DNA of 64,000 bases, taken from Cyathus striatus (lineage: Eukaryota; Basidiomycota; Agaricomycetes; Agaricales; Nidulariaceae). Below, piece by piece: positions 54,940 through 64,000 of this stretch (positions are counted from its first letter, which is position 1; the number at the start of each line of letters is the position of its first letter). A program made the position numbers and the translations under genes. The notes beneath the pieces were generated by a model, which saw only the letters and a list, made by a program, of their open reading frames with translations, was not told the origin of the DNA and made no database searches. Location: contig JAOVFP010000004.1 of assembly GCA_025738555.1 (NCBI GenBank), forward strand, positions 1,550,001 through 1,614,000. Direction: 5' to 3'.

Positions 54940-56790
54940 GCCCTGAGCCCAAACAATCTACTTAGCAACATACTGCTCCTTAAGCACACTTTCCTCAATT
55001 GCTTTAATCTCTGCATTATCTCATCAGCCTCACACCCAAAAAAACATAGCAAAAAAAAACCATGCCAAGCAACATGTTTAGAATGGAACTGACACAATGC
55101 CAAACTACCCATCATATACCACAACCCCTTCACTCCCAAATCCCTCCACACACCATTCAACTTGCCTTTCTTATCAAGACCCCAGATGGGCCCTCATTGG
55201 TCTGCAATGTCAGATCCACAGAGCCTGCAGATGTGCTCTATGGGGTTGCTGAGACTTAAGGTGAAATGTGAGTACTTGGAGAGAATGTGAAGGGAGAGGA
55301 AAATGTACCCAGTAGCAAGATCACAACATCTACATCCATAGTTGATCCATTATTGAATTTGATTCCTGTAGAAGTGAACAACTTGATCTTTGCATTGTTC
55401 TTCAGTTTGATTTTACCATCAGCAATAAGCTTGCTTGTGCCCATATCTACAGTCCATCTCAGGCTCATATGTCTAAATCATAAAGGCAGAAAACAAACCA
55501 AGATAATACCCACCAGCTTTACACCATGCTAACAATCTGAACCCAGTCCCATCAATACCCATATTGGTGTGGAAGCCAACTTTATGCAGTGTGTTGAGGA
55601 TGTCTCTGAAAATTCATGTTTAACATGGATCAAAACAAGAGAAACATAATGAGAAATAAGCACTTGTCCATATCAGTGACAGTCTTAACTCAATGCTGGT
55701 TCAACCCCACAGACATAAAGATTGGGTACAAGGTGCTGAGCCTGTCAGCAATATCAACTGGGGGGGCATTTTCAGAGCATATACCTGCTGTTGGGATTAG
55801 CATTATTTTTTACACTAAAATAGTGTGGGTGGAGAAAGTATCAAGTGGAAAGTCAGGGTGAAAGCAGGAAAGAAGAGAACACACCTTCAAACAACACCTT
55901 CCACCCATTCTTACAACTCATGATATATGTCAAACTATGCTGAAACATTGTAACATCAATGCCATGATTATAATAATCTACTGAAACATCATGTGCTATC
56001 CATTCACAATCAGCCAAATCAAGTAACGCTAATAGAAAAAGAAAAAGAAAAAGAAAAAGAAAAAGAAAAAGAAAAAGAAAAAGAAAAAGAAAAAGAAAAA
56101 GAAAAAGAAAAAGAAAAAGAAAAGAAAAAATGAACCAGAGTCACAAGCACTGAGGACCTTCTTCCCTTCATGGTCCAGCACATGCTTATGTTCCATCAAA
56201 TGCAAAATCTGCCCTTTAAAGTCATCCTACTCACACACAACCCCATCAGCTTCCTTCCCACATCTTTATATACATAAAAAAAACTCACCATCCAGGACAC
56301 TTAGGCATATTTGGAACCCCACTCCTGAACCCTATAGTGAACACAACATGATTAACCACAAACTCCCTCTTCTCCCCCTCCTTCATAATAACCTTCACAT
56401 CCCACTATCCCTCAGCATTCTGCATCACCAAGGAAATTGTAGCTGAAGTCTAAACACCCAGCTCTAAATGGTGTGCATAGAATTCAAGCCAGTTGGCTAA
56501 TTTGAGTGCAGGGGTGTATACAGGCCATGTTGGTGGGAAGGGGAGGTATGGCATGTGGTCATGCCCTGTTGTTTGTCATTGATTTCAGTGAGAGCATAGT
56601 ATAGTAATACAATGGAGACTTGAATTTGAAGAAAGGTATATACAGACTGGATCATGTAAACAGTGCTCATTGTGCTCTACAAGGAGAGTGGGCACTTTGA
56701 GGGCTTTGAGGCATGTGGCAAGTCTGAGCCTGGATTGGCCACCACCAACAATGAGGACTTTTGCTAGAGGTGAAGTTGGTATGGTTCATT
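54940..56790 (-). pseudogene. flavin-containing monooxygenase pseudogene
   Basis: Reading 5' to 3' on the minus strand: the FAD-binding Rossmann motif as VLIVGGGQSRLRLATCLKAL (GxGxxG altered to GGGQSR), HDHMPYLPFP, ALKLANW...LEFYAHHLELGV, then TSATIS and KREFVVNHVVFTIGFRSGVP, a KHVLDHEGKKVL segment, VDYYNHGIDVTMFQHSLTYI, MSCKNGWKVLFEG, FHTNMGIDGTGF, MSLRWTVDMGTSKLIADGKI, and the C-terminal GVWRDLGVKGLWYMMGSLAL. FMO-type enzymes oxygenate N or S substrates with NADPH and FAD. Several stops and frame breaks are present, mostly TAG/TGA of C-to-T type. CpG is almost absent. Confidence 0.8.
56034..56130 (+). repeat. (GAAAAA)n microsatellite
   Basis: About 16 copies of a 6 bp unit in an intron position of the FMO pseudogene (CTTTTT repeats on its coding strand). 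Confidence 0.95.
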
Positions 56791-56844
56791 AACATGAGAA
56801 GAGGAAGTCCATGTCAGATATGAACCACTTCAGAGGCTCAGATG

Positions 56845-57260
56845 AAGCTTCTTTCCCCACCCTCTGTGCATGCATGTTAGAATATGAATGATTTGCATTT
56901 TCATTGCATTACTGTTCTCTATATGATATCCCCCTGTGTGATTGTTTCTGGGGTGAGCTGGACTTTGGAGAGTTGTGAGGTGCTGTGGCATCTTTCCATT
57001 TGCATTCAAAGGAATCATTTTCATCTGTGTGGGGGTACACCAGGCATTGTGCCATTCCTCTCTTCCTTCATCATTATTTTTATGGTCATTCTTGTTATTT
57101 CTTAGCATCCTTCATGATTTCATGTCTCATCCTCTCATCATGCATGGACTACAGACATATTTCTGTTTTCACTTTTCTTATTTATTGGGTTTGGGGATTT
57201 TGTACATTGTATATATGCATTGAATGAATTGATTATACTTGAGATAATTGAAGAAATCCA
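56845..57260 (+). repeat. U repeat, copy 3 (CpG-depleted fragment)
   Basis: Matches parts of U copy 1, including GCTTCTTTCCCC...CATG, CATGCATGGACTACA and GTATATATGCATTGAATGAA (copy 1: GTATATATGCATCGAATGAA). CG in copy 1 is replaced by TG or CA. Confidence 0.65.
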
Positions 57261-57414
57261 CAGTTGGGTGTTGTAGTGTACATAACATAACCCCCTTCCA
57301 ATATGCTGGCATGAGTCAAAAGGTTATACTTGTTGTAATTGATGTTAGCATCTGCCATGTGTTAACTAGGATATTCAAATGGACAATGAATAAACACAAA
57401 AGTTCTACTATGCA

Positions 57415-57470
57415 CTCACATCTTTTTGATTGTGTTACAGACTCAGATGTTGAGATTTTGGACTTGTGAA
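57415..57470 (-). pseudogene. BTB first-exon relic
   Basis: The minus-strand complement of GCACTCACATCTTTTTGATT...CAGACTCAGATGTTGAG parallels the first exon and donor of copies I-M. No BTB core is adjacent. Confidence 0.45.
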
Positions 57471-57884
57471 CAAGGTTGCAATGTGGAAAGGCTAGTACAG
57501 GTACACTGCTTGGATTAAGTAGGAAGTGGCTCTTAAATATATTTACACATTTATTCAGTAGTAATCAATAGAAATACATAATGTTTCAATAGAGCACTGC
57601 ATGGCTCATATGGTTGTGGGCAGTAGATGTGGATCCAAGAAATATGAGTCATGCCTGTTTGATGAGTTGCTACTATGCAGTACATGCAGTATGTGTTTGA
57701 GTACAGTGGCAGAAGGATAGATGACTTGCAAATTAGAGGTTTGTGTTGCTATTCAAAGATACATAACATATGCCAAACACACCTCAGTTGGTGTCCCAGT
57801 TATATTCCAAGTCTACCCTGAGGAGTTGAGGCTATTTGGAATAGTAAGCATTAGTAAAACCTCAAATCATCTGTTGTATTTATG

Positions 57885-58210
57885 TACATAATCACAGATA
57901 GTGCTGAACTTGTCAATTTAATGAATTTTCTCTTGGACTCCATTTCTCCACAGTTTAAGGGTTGTGCAATTTTTATTGAATTTTTTAATGAACCCTTCAA
58001 GTTTCAACATACTTTCCAATGGGAACATGTCTGAAAAACAAACACATCCAGCACTGCACAAAGTGATGTGGCTTTCTAGCATCAAGCATGTGTCACAGTA
58101 AGCAGCTATCCACTGCTCTCAGTAAATTGCCTGAAAATAAAAGTGAATTAGAACTGAGAAAATTCACTGAAGTCTAATATTGAAGATACCCAGAATGCCT
58201 GTCTTTCCAC
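57885..58210 (-). pseudogene. BTB family relic inside the CpG-depleted block
   Basis: Minus strand: FPVERQAFW before an intron-2-like stretch, then ALxxxQWIAAYCDTC (exon 3 start; TACTGAGAGCAG for YREQ, giving a stop), and near 57900 IDKFSTICD, the exon 3 end. Exons 1-2 are otherwise missing. Confidence 0.6.
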
Positions 58211-58912
58211 TGGAAACCATGTAGAGCAGGCATTCTGCCTGTACTGTAAAATCAGCCTCATGTCAGTTTTTAATAGTTCACTTATTTACATGTTTCTGTA
58301 CTTATTTAAGTACAGTACTTGACATTCTTTGAATACAGGTTCCTTTCCCCCCTTCTCACATTCTCAATGAACCTCACTAGGACCCATAACCTTGATTGTT
58401 TTTCAGAGTGCATACTTTGGCTCAAGAGCTTGAGATGGTAGTGTGATACTGGACTATTTCAACCACTTGTTCATGCTTGGGGGAGCATGGTGGGGAATTC
58501 AGCTTGGGCAAGTGTTCAAGCCCAAAATTGATGTGTGACATAGGGTGGAACTGTTCATACCCTTACAGACACCCAGCATGGGTGAAATTTTTGGCTAAGT
58601 AAGTGCTGTATTTCTCTCAAACTGCTGTTCATGACAGCCTGTGAAGCATGACAAATGTGCTCAAGTGTTCTGTTCAAAGGCCCAGTGTGACATGTGACTG
58701 AACACTTGGTCAAAATGGTCCAGTAGACTGATATGGTAGATAGCTAAGGAAGAAGATGGCAGACAGCAGGCATGTATGGAAAGAAAGCCTTATGACCACA
58801 CTCAAATCCAATGACACCCAAATGACACCATCAAGGAGAATTGGCTATCTTGACATCTGGCACCTTCCACTCTTCACTTAGGATTTATTCATTAATGGTG
58901 GTGCTTACTCAT
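58211..58912. other. CpG-depleted intergenic, nothing recognised
   Basis: No open frame or known repeat seen. The last five bases are the left target duplication (CTCAT) of the solo LTR. Confidence 0.4.
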
Positions 58913-59297
58913 TGTTAGGATTTCACACCTTATCTTATCTAATCCGAACATCTTATCTAATCTTGTCACATGACTAGTCATCTGACACTCAATGCGGACA
59001 CCATGCATATCAACATGCATTATTCATCAAGACTACGGGCACAGTCCACAGTTTGGCCAGGCCTTAAACACATGTAGTACATGAGTTTGTAATGTAGAAG
59101 CACAGTAACATGTGTTGTAGTGTAGGTTAGAATACATGTGATATCCTCATGGACTTTTACTATAAATATGGTCATTTTACTTAGATATTCCTTATTCTTG
59201 TGCTAGTTTATTCCAGACAAGCAATAAGAGTCATTCATCTTTCCTTTTCTTTGTTGTTTGAGTTCGACTTCGAGTTTTTGCTCGTCTGTCACTAACA
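58913..59297 (+). mobile_element. solo LTR (385 bp)
   Basis: Starts TGTTAGGATTTC and ends GTCACTAACA, the TG...CA inverted termini of retrotransposon LTRs. It is flanked by a perfect 5 bp duplication, CTCAT (58908-58912 and 59298-59302), with a TATAAATATGG box near 59161. No internal domain is present, as after LTR-LTR recombination. It contains several CpGs (CCGAAC, GCGGAC, TTCGACTTCGAG) while its flanks have almost none. Confidence 0.9.
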
Positions 59298-59302
59298 CTC
59301 AT

Positions 59303-59860
59303 GTACTGTGGGGTCCAAATAAGTATTTCTGTTATGATAGATCTAGGCATTAGATTAGTATAAATATGTATGTGTTTATGGGCATGAGGACAGTAGATGC
59401 TACTTAGCAATTGGGACCAGTAAAGACCTGTGGTCCATGGAGAGCAGGTGGAGTTGGGCAGAGAGTCATGAAGTTGCAGTGGTGCATGACAGAAGTACTG
59501 TATGTATGTACCAAAGGTTGCAAGTGTGGTGACATTTACATTCAATCCATTCTCCCAAGAGCCAAGAGCCAAAGGACTTCCATAAACAAAGACAAATACT
59601 GATTTTGGCAAGTTTTGGTATTGCCAATTGGACAATTGAGCACCAAGTTGAACCAATTGCTATGACCCACTAGCATGTAAGCTTGAGTCGACATGCTATA
59701 TTTCTCTCTTAGTTAACCTGTCTTGTACTCTGGGTCTCTCTGGAAACTCTCTGGTCAGAAGAAACAACACAGCAAGTAAGCACTTGGCAAGTACAGCAAG
59801 AATTCTGGGCATCCTTCAACCTCCTTTGACTTTGCCTAGGTATCCCAAGTTTCAAGTGTA
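59303..59860. other. intergenic right of the solo LTR
   Basis: The minus-strand frame covering 59231-59656 has no recognisable domain and overlaps the LTR, so I do not call it a gene. Confidence 0.4.
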
Positions 59861-59869
59861 TAATATCAT

Positions 59870-62800
59870 TAACATGATACTAATATACATGATGCATACA
59901 AGAAATTCTTCTCATGTATAACCAATTCATCCAAAGTGTCAAGGATGCACTTTTTCCAGTCAATGTAAGTACTCAAACCCAACTGCTACATCAAAGGCTT
60001 GACATCCAATTGGCAAATGGTCCTATCAGGAGAATTGTCACCCAATAGTAAGTGATCTTCCCACTGTGGTCATTCAGCAGCCAACAATTTCACAGTGTTC
60101 TTCCAGGTGATAACTCCGCTGGAAATGATAAAGCACTTCTCTTGTTCCTCCATCATTGGCACAAGCTTCAAAGCTTGCACATGGGCAGTAGCAACATCTT
60201 GCACATCAGTGATCACAGTAGAATGACAGTGGCCATGGAGGAAGAGGTTGACCCTTTTCTCCTATGACCAGTTTGTAGAGCAGTCTGTTGGATCCAAGTT
60301 GAGTACTCTTCAAAGGTGCGAAATCTTGTACACATGGTCCATACATGAATGGTGGATTAACTTTGACATGTATTAGTTAACAAGTTGAACTACAGGACAA
60401 ATATCAGCTCAACTTGTAGCAATGTTGATTTCAGGATGGTCTTCTGCGAACTTCCAAAGTGCTTTCTCGGAGAGGATCTTTGATGCTACGTAGGTTTCCA
60501 GCATGTCATATTTTCCTTTCAGGATGTCTTCTTTTTCGACTTCTCCCCAATCTATGAAATGCATTAAGAATCACGTACAGTGTGGCTTTGAACACCACAT
60601 ACCATGATACGATAACATGATATCACCCCATATTTTGTCTCATTTTCCCGCTATCCGAAATGTTAGTGTAGCGTCAGTCTATGTCATCCATTGCAAGCAC
60701 CTACGAGTGATTGTCGCTGCCCAAGTAGCTGTGACAACAATTTTCTTGATTTTTAGCTTCGAAGCTGCCTCAAGAACATTTAAAGTACCGTCCAATGCTG
60801 ACTAACATTTAGTCGTCAAGTGAAGGTTTAGAGAAAATAAACCAAAGGCGGACCGCTTACATTGACCATGTACGCAGCATCTCCTCTCCCTGCAAGTGGA
60901 GAGGCCGTGTGAACGATTGTATCTACGCCTGTTGTCATAAATTCAAGTCATGAGTACGATCGTCTCAGAATATCTTGACAGCACTAACTTACCTTGCAGT
61001 GCAGATGTCAGGTCTCCCGTTGCAATATCGGTTATCTCGAAAACTTCCGACATGTTTGCGTTCAATCTTTTCAAGAACGCACGCAGTTTCCCCATTTTAT
61101 CCCCCCTTGATAGCCACCTGATGGTGTAGATGTAATATATTATGTACGGTAATTAGAACTCGAACGTGATGTATGGACACGGTAAATTACAAGACGAAAA
61201 GTAATACTAGATAATGTAATGCAATTATAACTTTGGGCTAATATAACTGACATCTAGGGTGTATATACTATAATACTGCTATAGATCTCATCGTCACTTA
61301 TTGAGCGCGACGGTGGGATTGGTAATACCGACACTTCCAAATTCAGATACTTACGATGTATGACTTTGTTTCACTGCGGAGATATGATGTCGGAGTGTTT
61401 CAAAGTGTTTCATGTCAACATTAATGAATTGTGTGTTGCGATCCGCTTCTTTTCTGCATCTTTTGATGCATTATGCATCAAATATCATATTTCATGTTTT
61501 CTTTATGTTCTCCTTTATGTTTTTTATATGTTTTTATATGTTTTCCGCATTTCCGTAATTTCCATAAATATATCTCTACCTCATCAAAGCTGAGCAAGCC
61601 ACTTTCACGTCATATTTCTAGTGTATATTTTCATATTCTTTTCCTATTTAAAAAATATACATTATAGCTGCACAATGTGAACACCCATGCACGCAACCTG
61701 TCCATCTCGATCCAAAACGTCCGCGGAGTCAGCGCGAGGTGCTTTAACATGCTCGAAAACGTGCTGCGTCGGGTTGGCGTCACGATCCGAAAAGCATGAT
61801 TACATAATCCTTTCACATCGTATGATCGTACCGATGCCGCCGTAACATATGGAGATTTAGGAAATAAATGAAAATAGCAATTCAGTGCTATCCTCCCAAG
61901 AAATGTGACATAAATTCAATGAATCATATTTCTACTGTATGATATAATAATAGAAGTGCTGTTACTGATCCAGTTTTCCACAACTTTTAGTTTTGGTCTG
62001 ACGAAAAAGTACAAGCCTTTAGAATTCAACTAACTGTACCTTTAGATTGCAATAATTCATATGACTGGATGATGTCCAATTTACTTAAAAAAGACATTTG
62101 TATACATTTATAAGCTTCAAATATTAAGGAGTTTGTGCTTCATTATGCATATTTGGCTTACATATAAGCCTATAATCAGATTCTGCACCTGGTTTTCCAC
62201 AAAAGTGATCTTTTACGAAATAAAAACAAAAACAAAATGTACTAGTAAGTATTCTAAACCAATTACATATATATATATATTAGAGGCAGTACATAGTCAG
62301 AATTGGTTAAAATGAATATTTTGATGTACATTTCCTTGTAATAATGCCCAAGGAACCTGTATTTATGCGGATGGTTGTGGCCATTAGCCAGTGCGCGAAG
62401 GTTTAGATTGATATCGTAATGTGACTTCTTCTATTAATTAATTTAATTGAGATGATTGATTAAATGGAAGAAGCAGGCCGCAATATAAGGCATGGTATTG
62501 GAAGTTGATGGCGGGTTGATGGCGGGATGCAGGTTGCCATGAACTGCCTCATGTATCAACTTCCTTAGAGACGTGAGAATCAGCCCTTCCTATCTGGTAA
62601 CCTACGGTAATTTACAACAGCCATACATTACAATGTATTGTAAACTACCGTAGATAATATATAGATTTTACAGTATTGCCTGTGATAGCCTTGTTACACG
62701 GAGGATTATAAAATACCATGCGCATGCTGTATCAAGAATACTTACAACCTGACAGAGTAGCTGACTTCTAGGAGCTTGCTGCTAACGTGGGATCCAATGA

Positions 62801-62940
62801 AGCCAGATGCACCGGTAACCTGGTACAAATCATGATAAGTAAGGGCCCACAGGGACCCACAGTTGAGATGAAATATCATACAGCGATGAACTTTGGTTTT
62901 TCCATTGTGGGCACTGCTGTACTCGGGAACCATAGTCAAG
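59870..62940 (-). pseudogene. extended short-chain reductase (dihydroflavonol-reductase-like) pseudogene
   Basis: Exons on the minus strand: VTGASGFIGSHVSSKLLEVS (NAD(P) motif GxxGxxG; 62940-62744), then LSRGDKMGKLRAFLKRLN and EVFEITDIATGDLTSAL (61120-61003), VDTIVHTASPLAGRGDAAYM, LDGTLNVLEAASKLKIKKIV, and YVASKILSEKALWKFAEDHP with the catalytic YxxxK. The 3' part (60360-59870) reads INPPFMYGPCVQDFAPL, then a frameshift, VITDVQDVATAHVQALKL, WKNTVKLLAAE followed by TGA, and STYIDWKKCILDTLDELV. Such enzymes reduce carbonyl groups of secondary metabolites or aldehydes. The 5' exons look intact and CpG-rich; the 3' exons lie in the CpG-depleted block and are broken. The exact first exon is uncertain. 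Confidence 0.75.
61135..62662. mobile_element. candidate TIR insertion in the first long intron of the reductase relic
   Basis: This intron is ~1.6 kb where others are ~50 nt. Its edges hold inverted sequences ATATATTATGTACGGTAATT (left) and ATATATTATCTACGGTAGTT (right, inverted). A hairpin lies at about 62602-62652. No clear target duplication. Confidence 0.45.
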
Positions 62941-63131
62941 TCATGGTTTTATAGGGCACTGGGCGCTTAGCAGCGGTGATGTTCTAAAAACTACACAAGG
63001 TATTGATAGATCTTATTGGATGATTTATTTTCGCAGAGGTTTACCTTCTCAATATTAAAGACTTAGCCCTCTTTAAATTTATCAGCGTCCAGATGCTTAC
63101 GCCCACACACACTCGCAAGGGGGTTTCAAAA
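62941..63131. other. intergenic between the reductase relic and the desaturase
   Basis: Short spacer; nothing recognised beyond the 3' end of the desaturase gene. Confidence 0.4.
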
Positions 63132-64000
63132 TTAAGAAATAGCGACACATTCAGCTACTCCACGGGAAACTTCTCCTTTTTTATTGCGATAGAAGACGAT
63201 AGACACTTATCAACAGTATTAGTTGGCGAACATGAAAGCTTAAGTAAACATTGCACAACGAACCGTCATCGTCTACGAATTGGCATTCATTGTACGAGCG
63301 CCACAATGCTGCGAAGACCGGTTCCGTGGATCTCAGGTACTGATCTCCGATGAAAGCTCTGAGATGTTGTGTTGCTTCTTCGCTGTTATCTATGATTCTG
63401 TATTTGTGAGTCTGAGAAGCTGCTACAAAATGTATACTTACACCATGGAATTTGCGGGAAGAAGTGATGGATGACATGGTAATGGGCCACGTCGTGCAAG
63501 AAGAATCTTCCCATCCAACCAAGGAAATCTCTATCAACTGTCGCAGCTGCGCCACGTTGGTAGTTCCACTCCTTGGAGCGATAATGAGGAATTTCGGGAG
63601 AAGTATGATGAAGCTGTTTAGACTTATGATCAGCTTGCATCCTATCATAAAATAAAATATTTACGTATGTGATCATGACAAACCAGTGCGAAACAAACAG
63701 CCAGGGAATTCCATAGTACTTGACCACATTGAGAGCACCAAAGGTATTAGCTGCCTGGAACACAATGTACAACATCCCAAGCATGGATATGTCAGATACG
63801 ATCACGCCGGAAACATGCGAGGGCTTGAAAATTATCGCCCGAGCTTATAGATCATGTATGTTTATCACATTCGTTTGAACCAGTAAATTCACTCACGGTT
63901 GTAATGATTTGTCCTATTGATAGAAGTTAGTGTCGAGAAGCAATCTGTTATATGCAAAGGTACCATCGAGGATATTCCTTCTGACCCGAAACGTTGAAAG
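63132..64000 (-). CDS. delta-12 fatty acid desaturase, 3' part (5' end outside window)
   Basis: The coding strand enters at 64000 with FNVSGQKEYPRW; intron; TNHYNP; intron; RAIIFKPSHVSGVIVSDISM, ALNVVKYYGIPWLFVSHWFV; an intron after VMITY; LHHTSPEIPHYRSKEWNYQR with a His box, GAAATVDRDFLGWMGRFFLH, then the third His box HVIHHFFPQIPW; a 51 nt intron; YNSEEATQHLRAFIGDQYLR, FAALWRSYNECQFVDDD; intron; SIVFYRNKKGEVSRGVAECV, ending AIS at the stop 63132-63134. The enzyme is an ER membrane di-iron protein that converts oleate to linoleate. The visible exons have no lesion. Confidence 0.9.

Larger units (their letters stand above)
54490..60300. other. CpG-depleted block
   Basis: By eye only about five CG dinucleotides occur in these 5.8 kb outside the solo LTR, whereas flanking DNA has them every few tens of bases. 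The edge at ~54480 is sharp (three CG in 54421-54440, then none for about 300 bp). TG and CA are correspondingly frequent. All genes inside are broken. Confidence 0.85.

Noticed and set aside
59231..59656. 141-codon minus-strand frame
   Set aside because: It spans the solo LTR boundary and unrelated flank and shows no domain.

Overview
The window looks like nuclear DNA of a mushroom-forming basidiomycete (Agaricomycetes). Genes are split by many 47-65 nt introns with GT...AG ends. The recognisable genes are fungal: a delta-12 fatty acid desaturase, a CK2-alpha relative, a DUF5648 repeat protein, and a Harbinger element with a DUF6818-type partner. A large family of BTB/POZ genes of the kind expanded in agarics dominates. 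All family calls come from reading translations by eye; no search was run.

Layout. 0-22 kb holds plus-strand BTB genes (A-H) and a minus-strand CK2-alpha-like gene. A roughly 5.2 kb unit (BTB B, BTB C, CK2-alpha-like gene, 5' end of BTB D; about 2.8-8.0 kb) recurs at about 15.8-21.4 kb as BTB F (broken), BTB G, a gutted CK2-alpha and BTB H. 9-12.4, 22.6-26.0 and 36.6-39.5 kb carry three copies of a non-coding ~3 kb repeat (R1) with internal ~100 bp subrepeats. 26.3-27.1 kb encodes a dual-specificity phosphatase, followed by a non-coding repeated region (U). 30-36.5 kb is a minus-strand tandem array of five BTB genes (I-M; L is dead). 39.7-41.5 kb has DUF5648 genes, one intact and one decayed. 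43-53 kb is a second copy of phosphatase plus U, split by a Tc1-like element and by a 4.5 kb Harbinger transposon with perfect 35 bp ends. 53-54 kb is an inverted relative of BTB C (gene O). 54.5-60.3 kb is a sharply CpG-depleted block of relics (flavin monooxygenase, U, BTB, the 3' half of a short-chain reductase), interrupted by a CpG-bearing solo LTR. The right edge is the 3' part of a delta-12 desaturase.

The BTB genes share one architecture: a tiny first exon, a BTB exon of about 165 codons, an 80-88 codon exon with a conserved H-x3-C-x2-C motif, and usually a microexon that begins with Pro. The cluster shows ongoing birth and death: intact copies, frameshifts, lost start codons, an internal inversion, transposon hits and duplicated first exons. 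The most interesting observations are the full-length CK2-alpha-like frame that has lost four catalytic residues, the CpG-erased block with internal controls, and the common C-terminal module of the BTB family.
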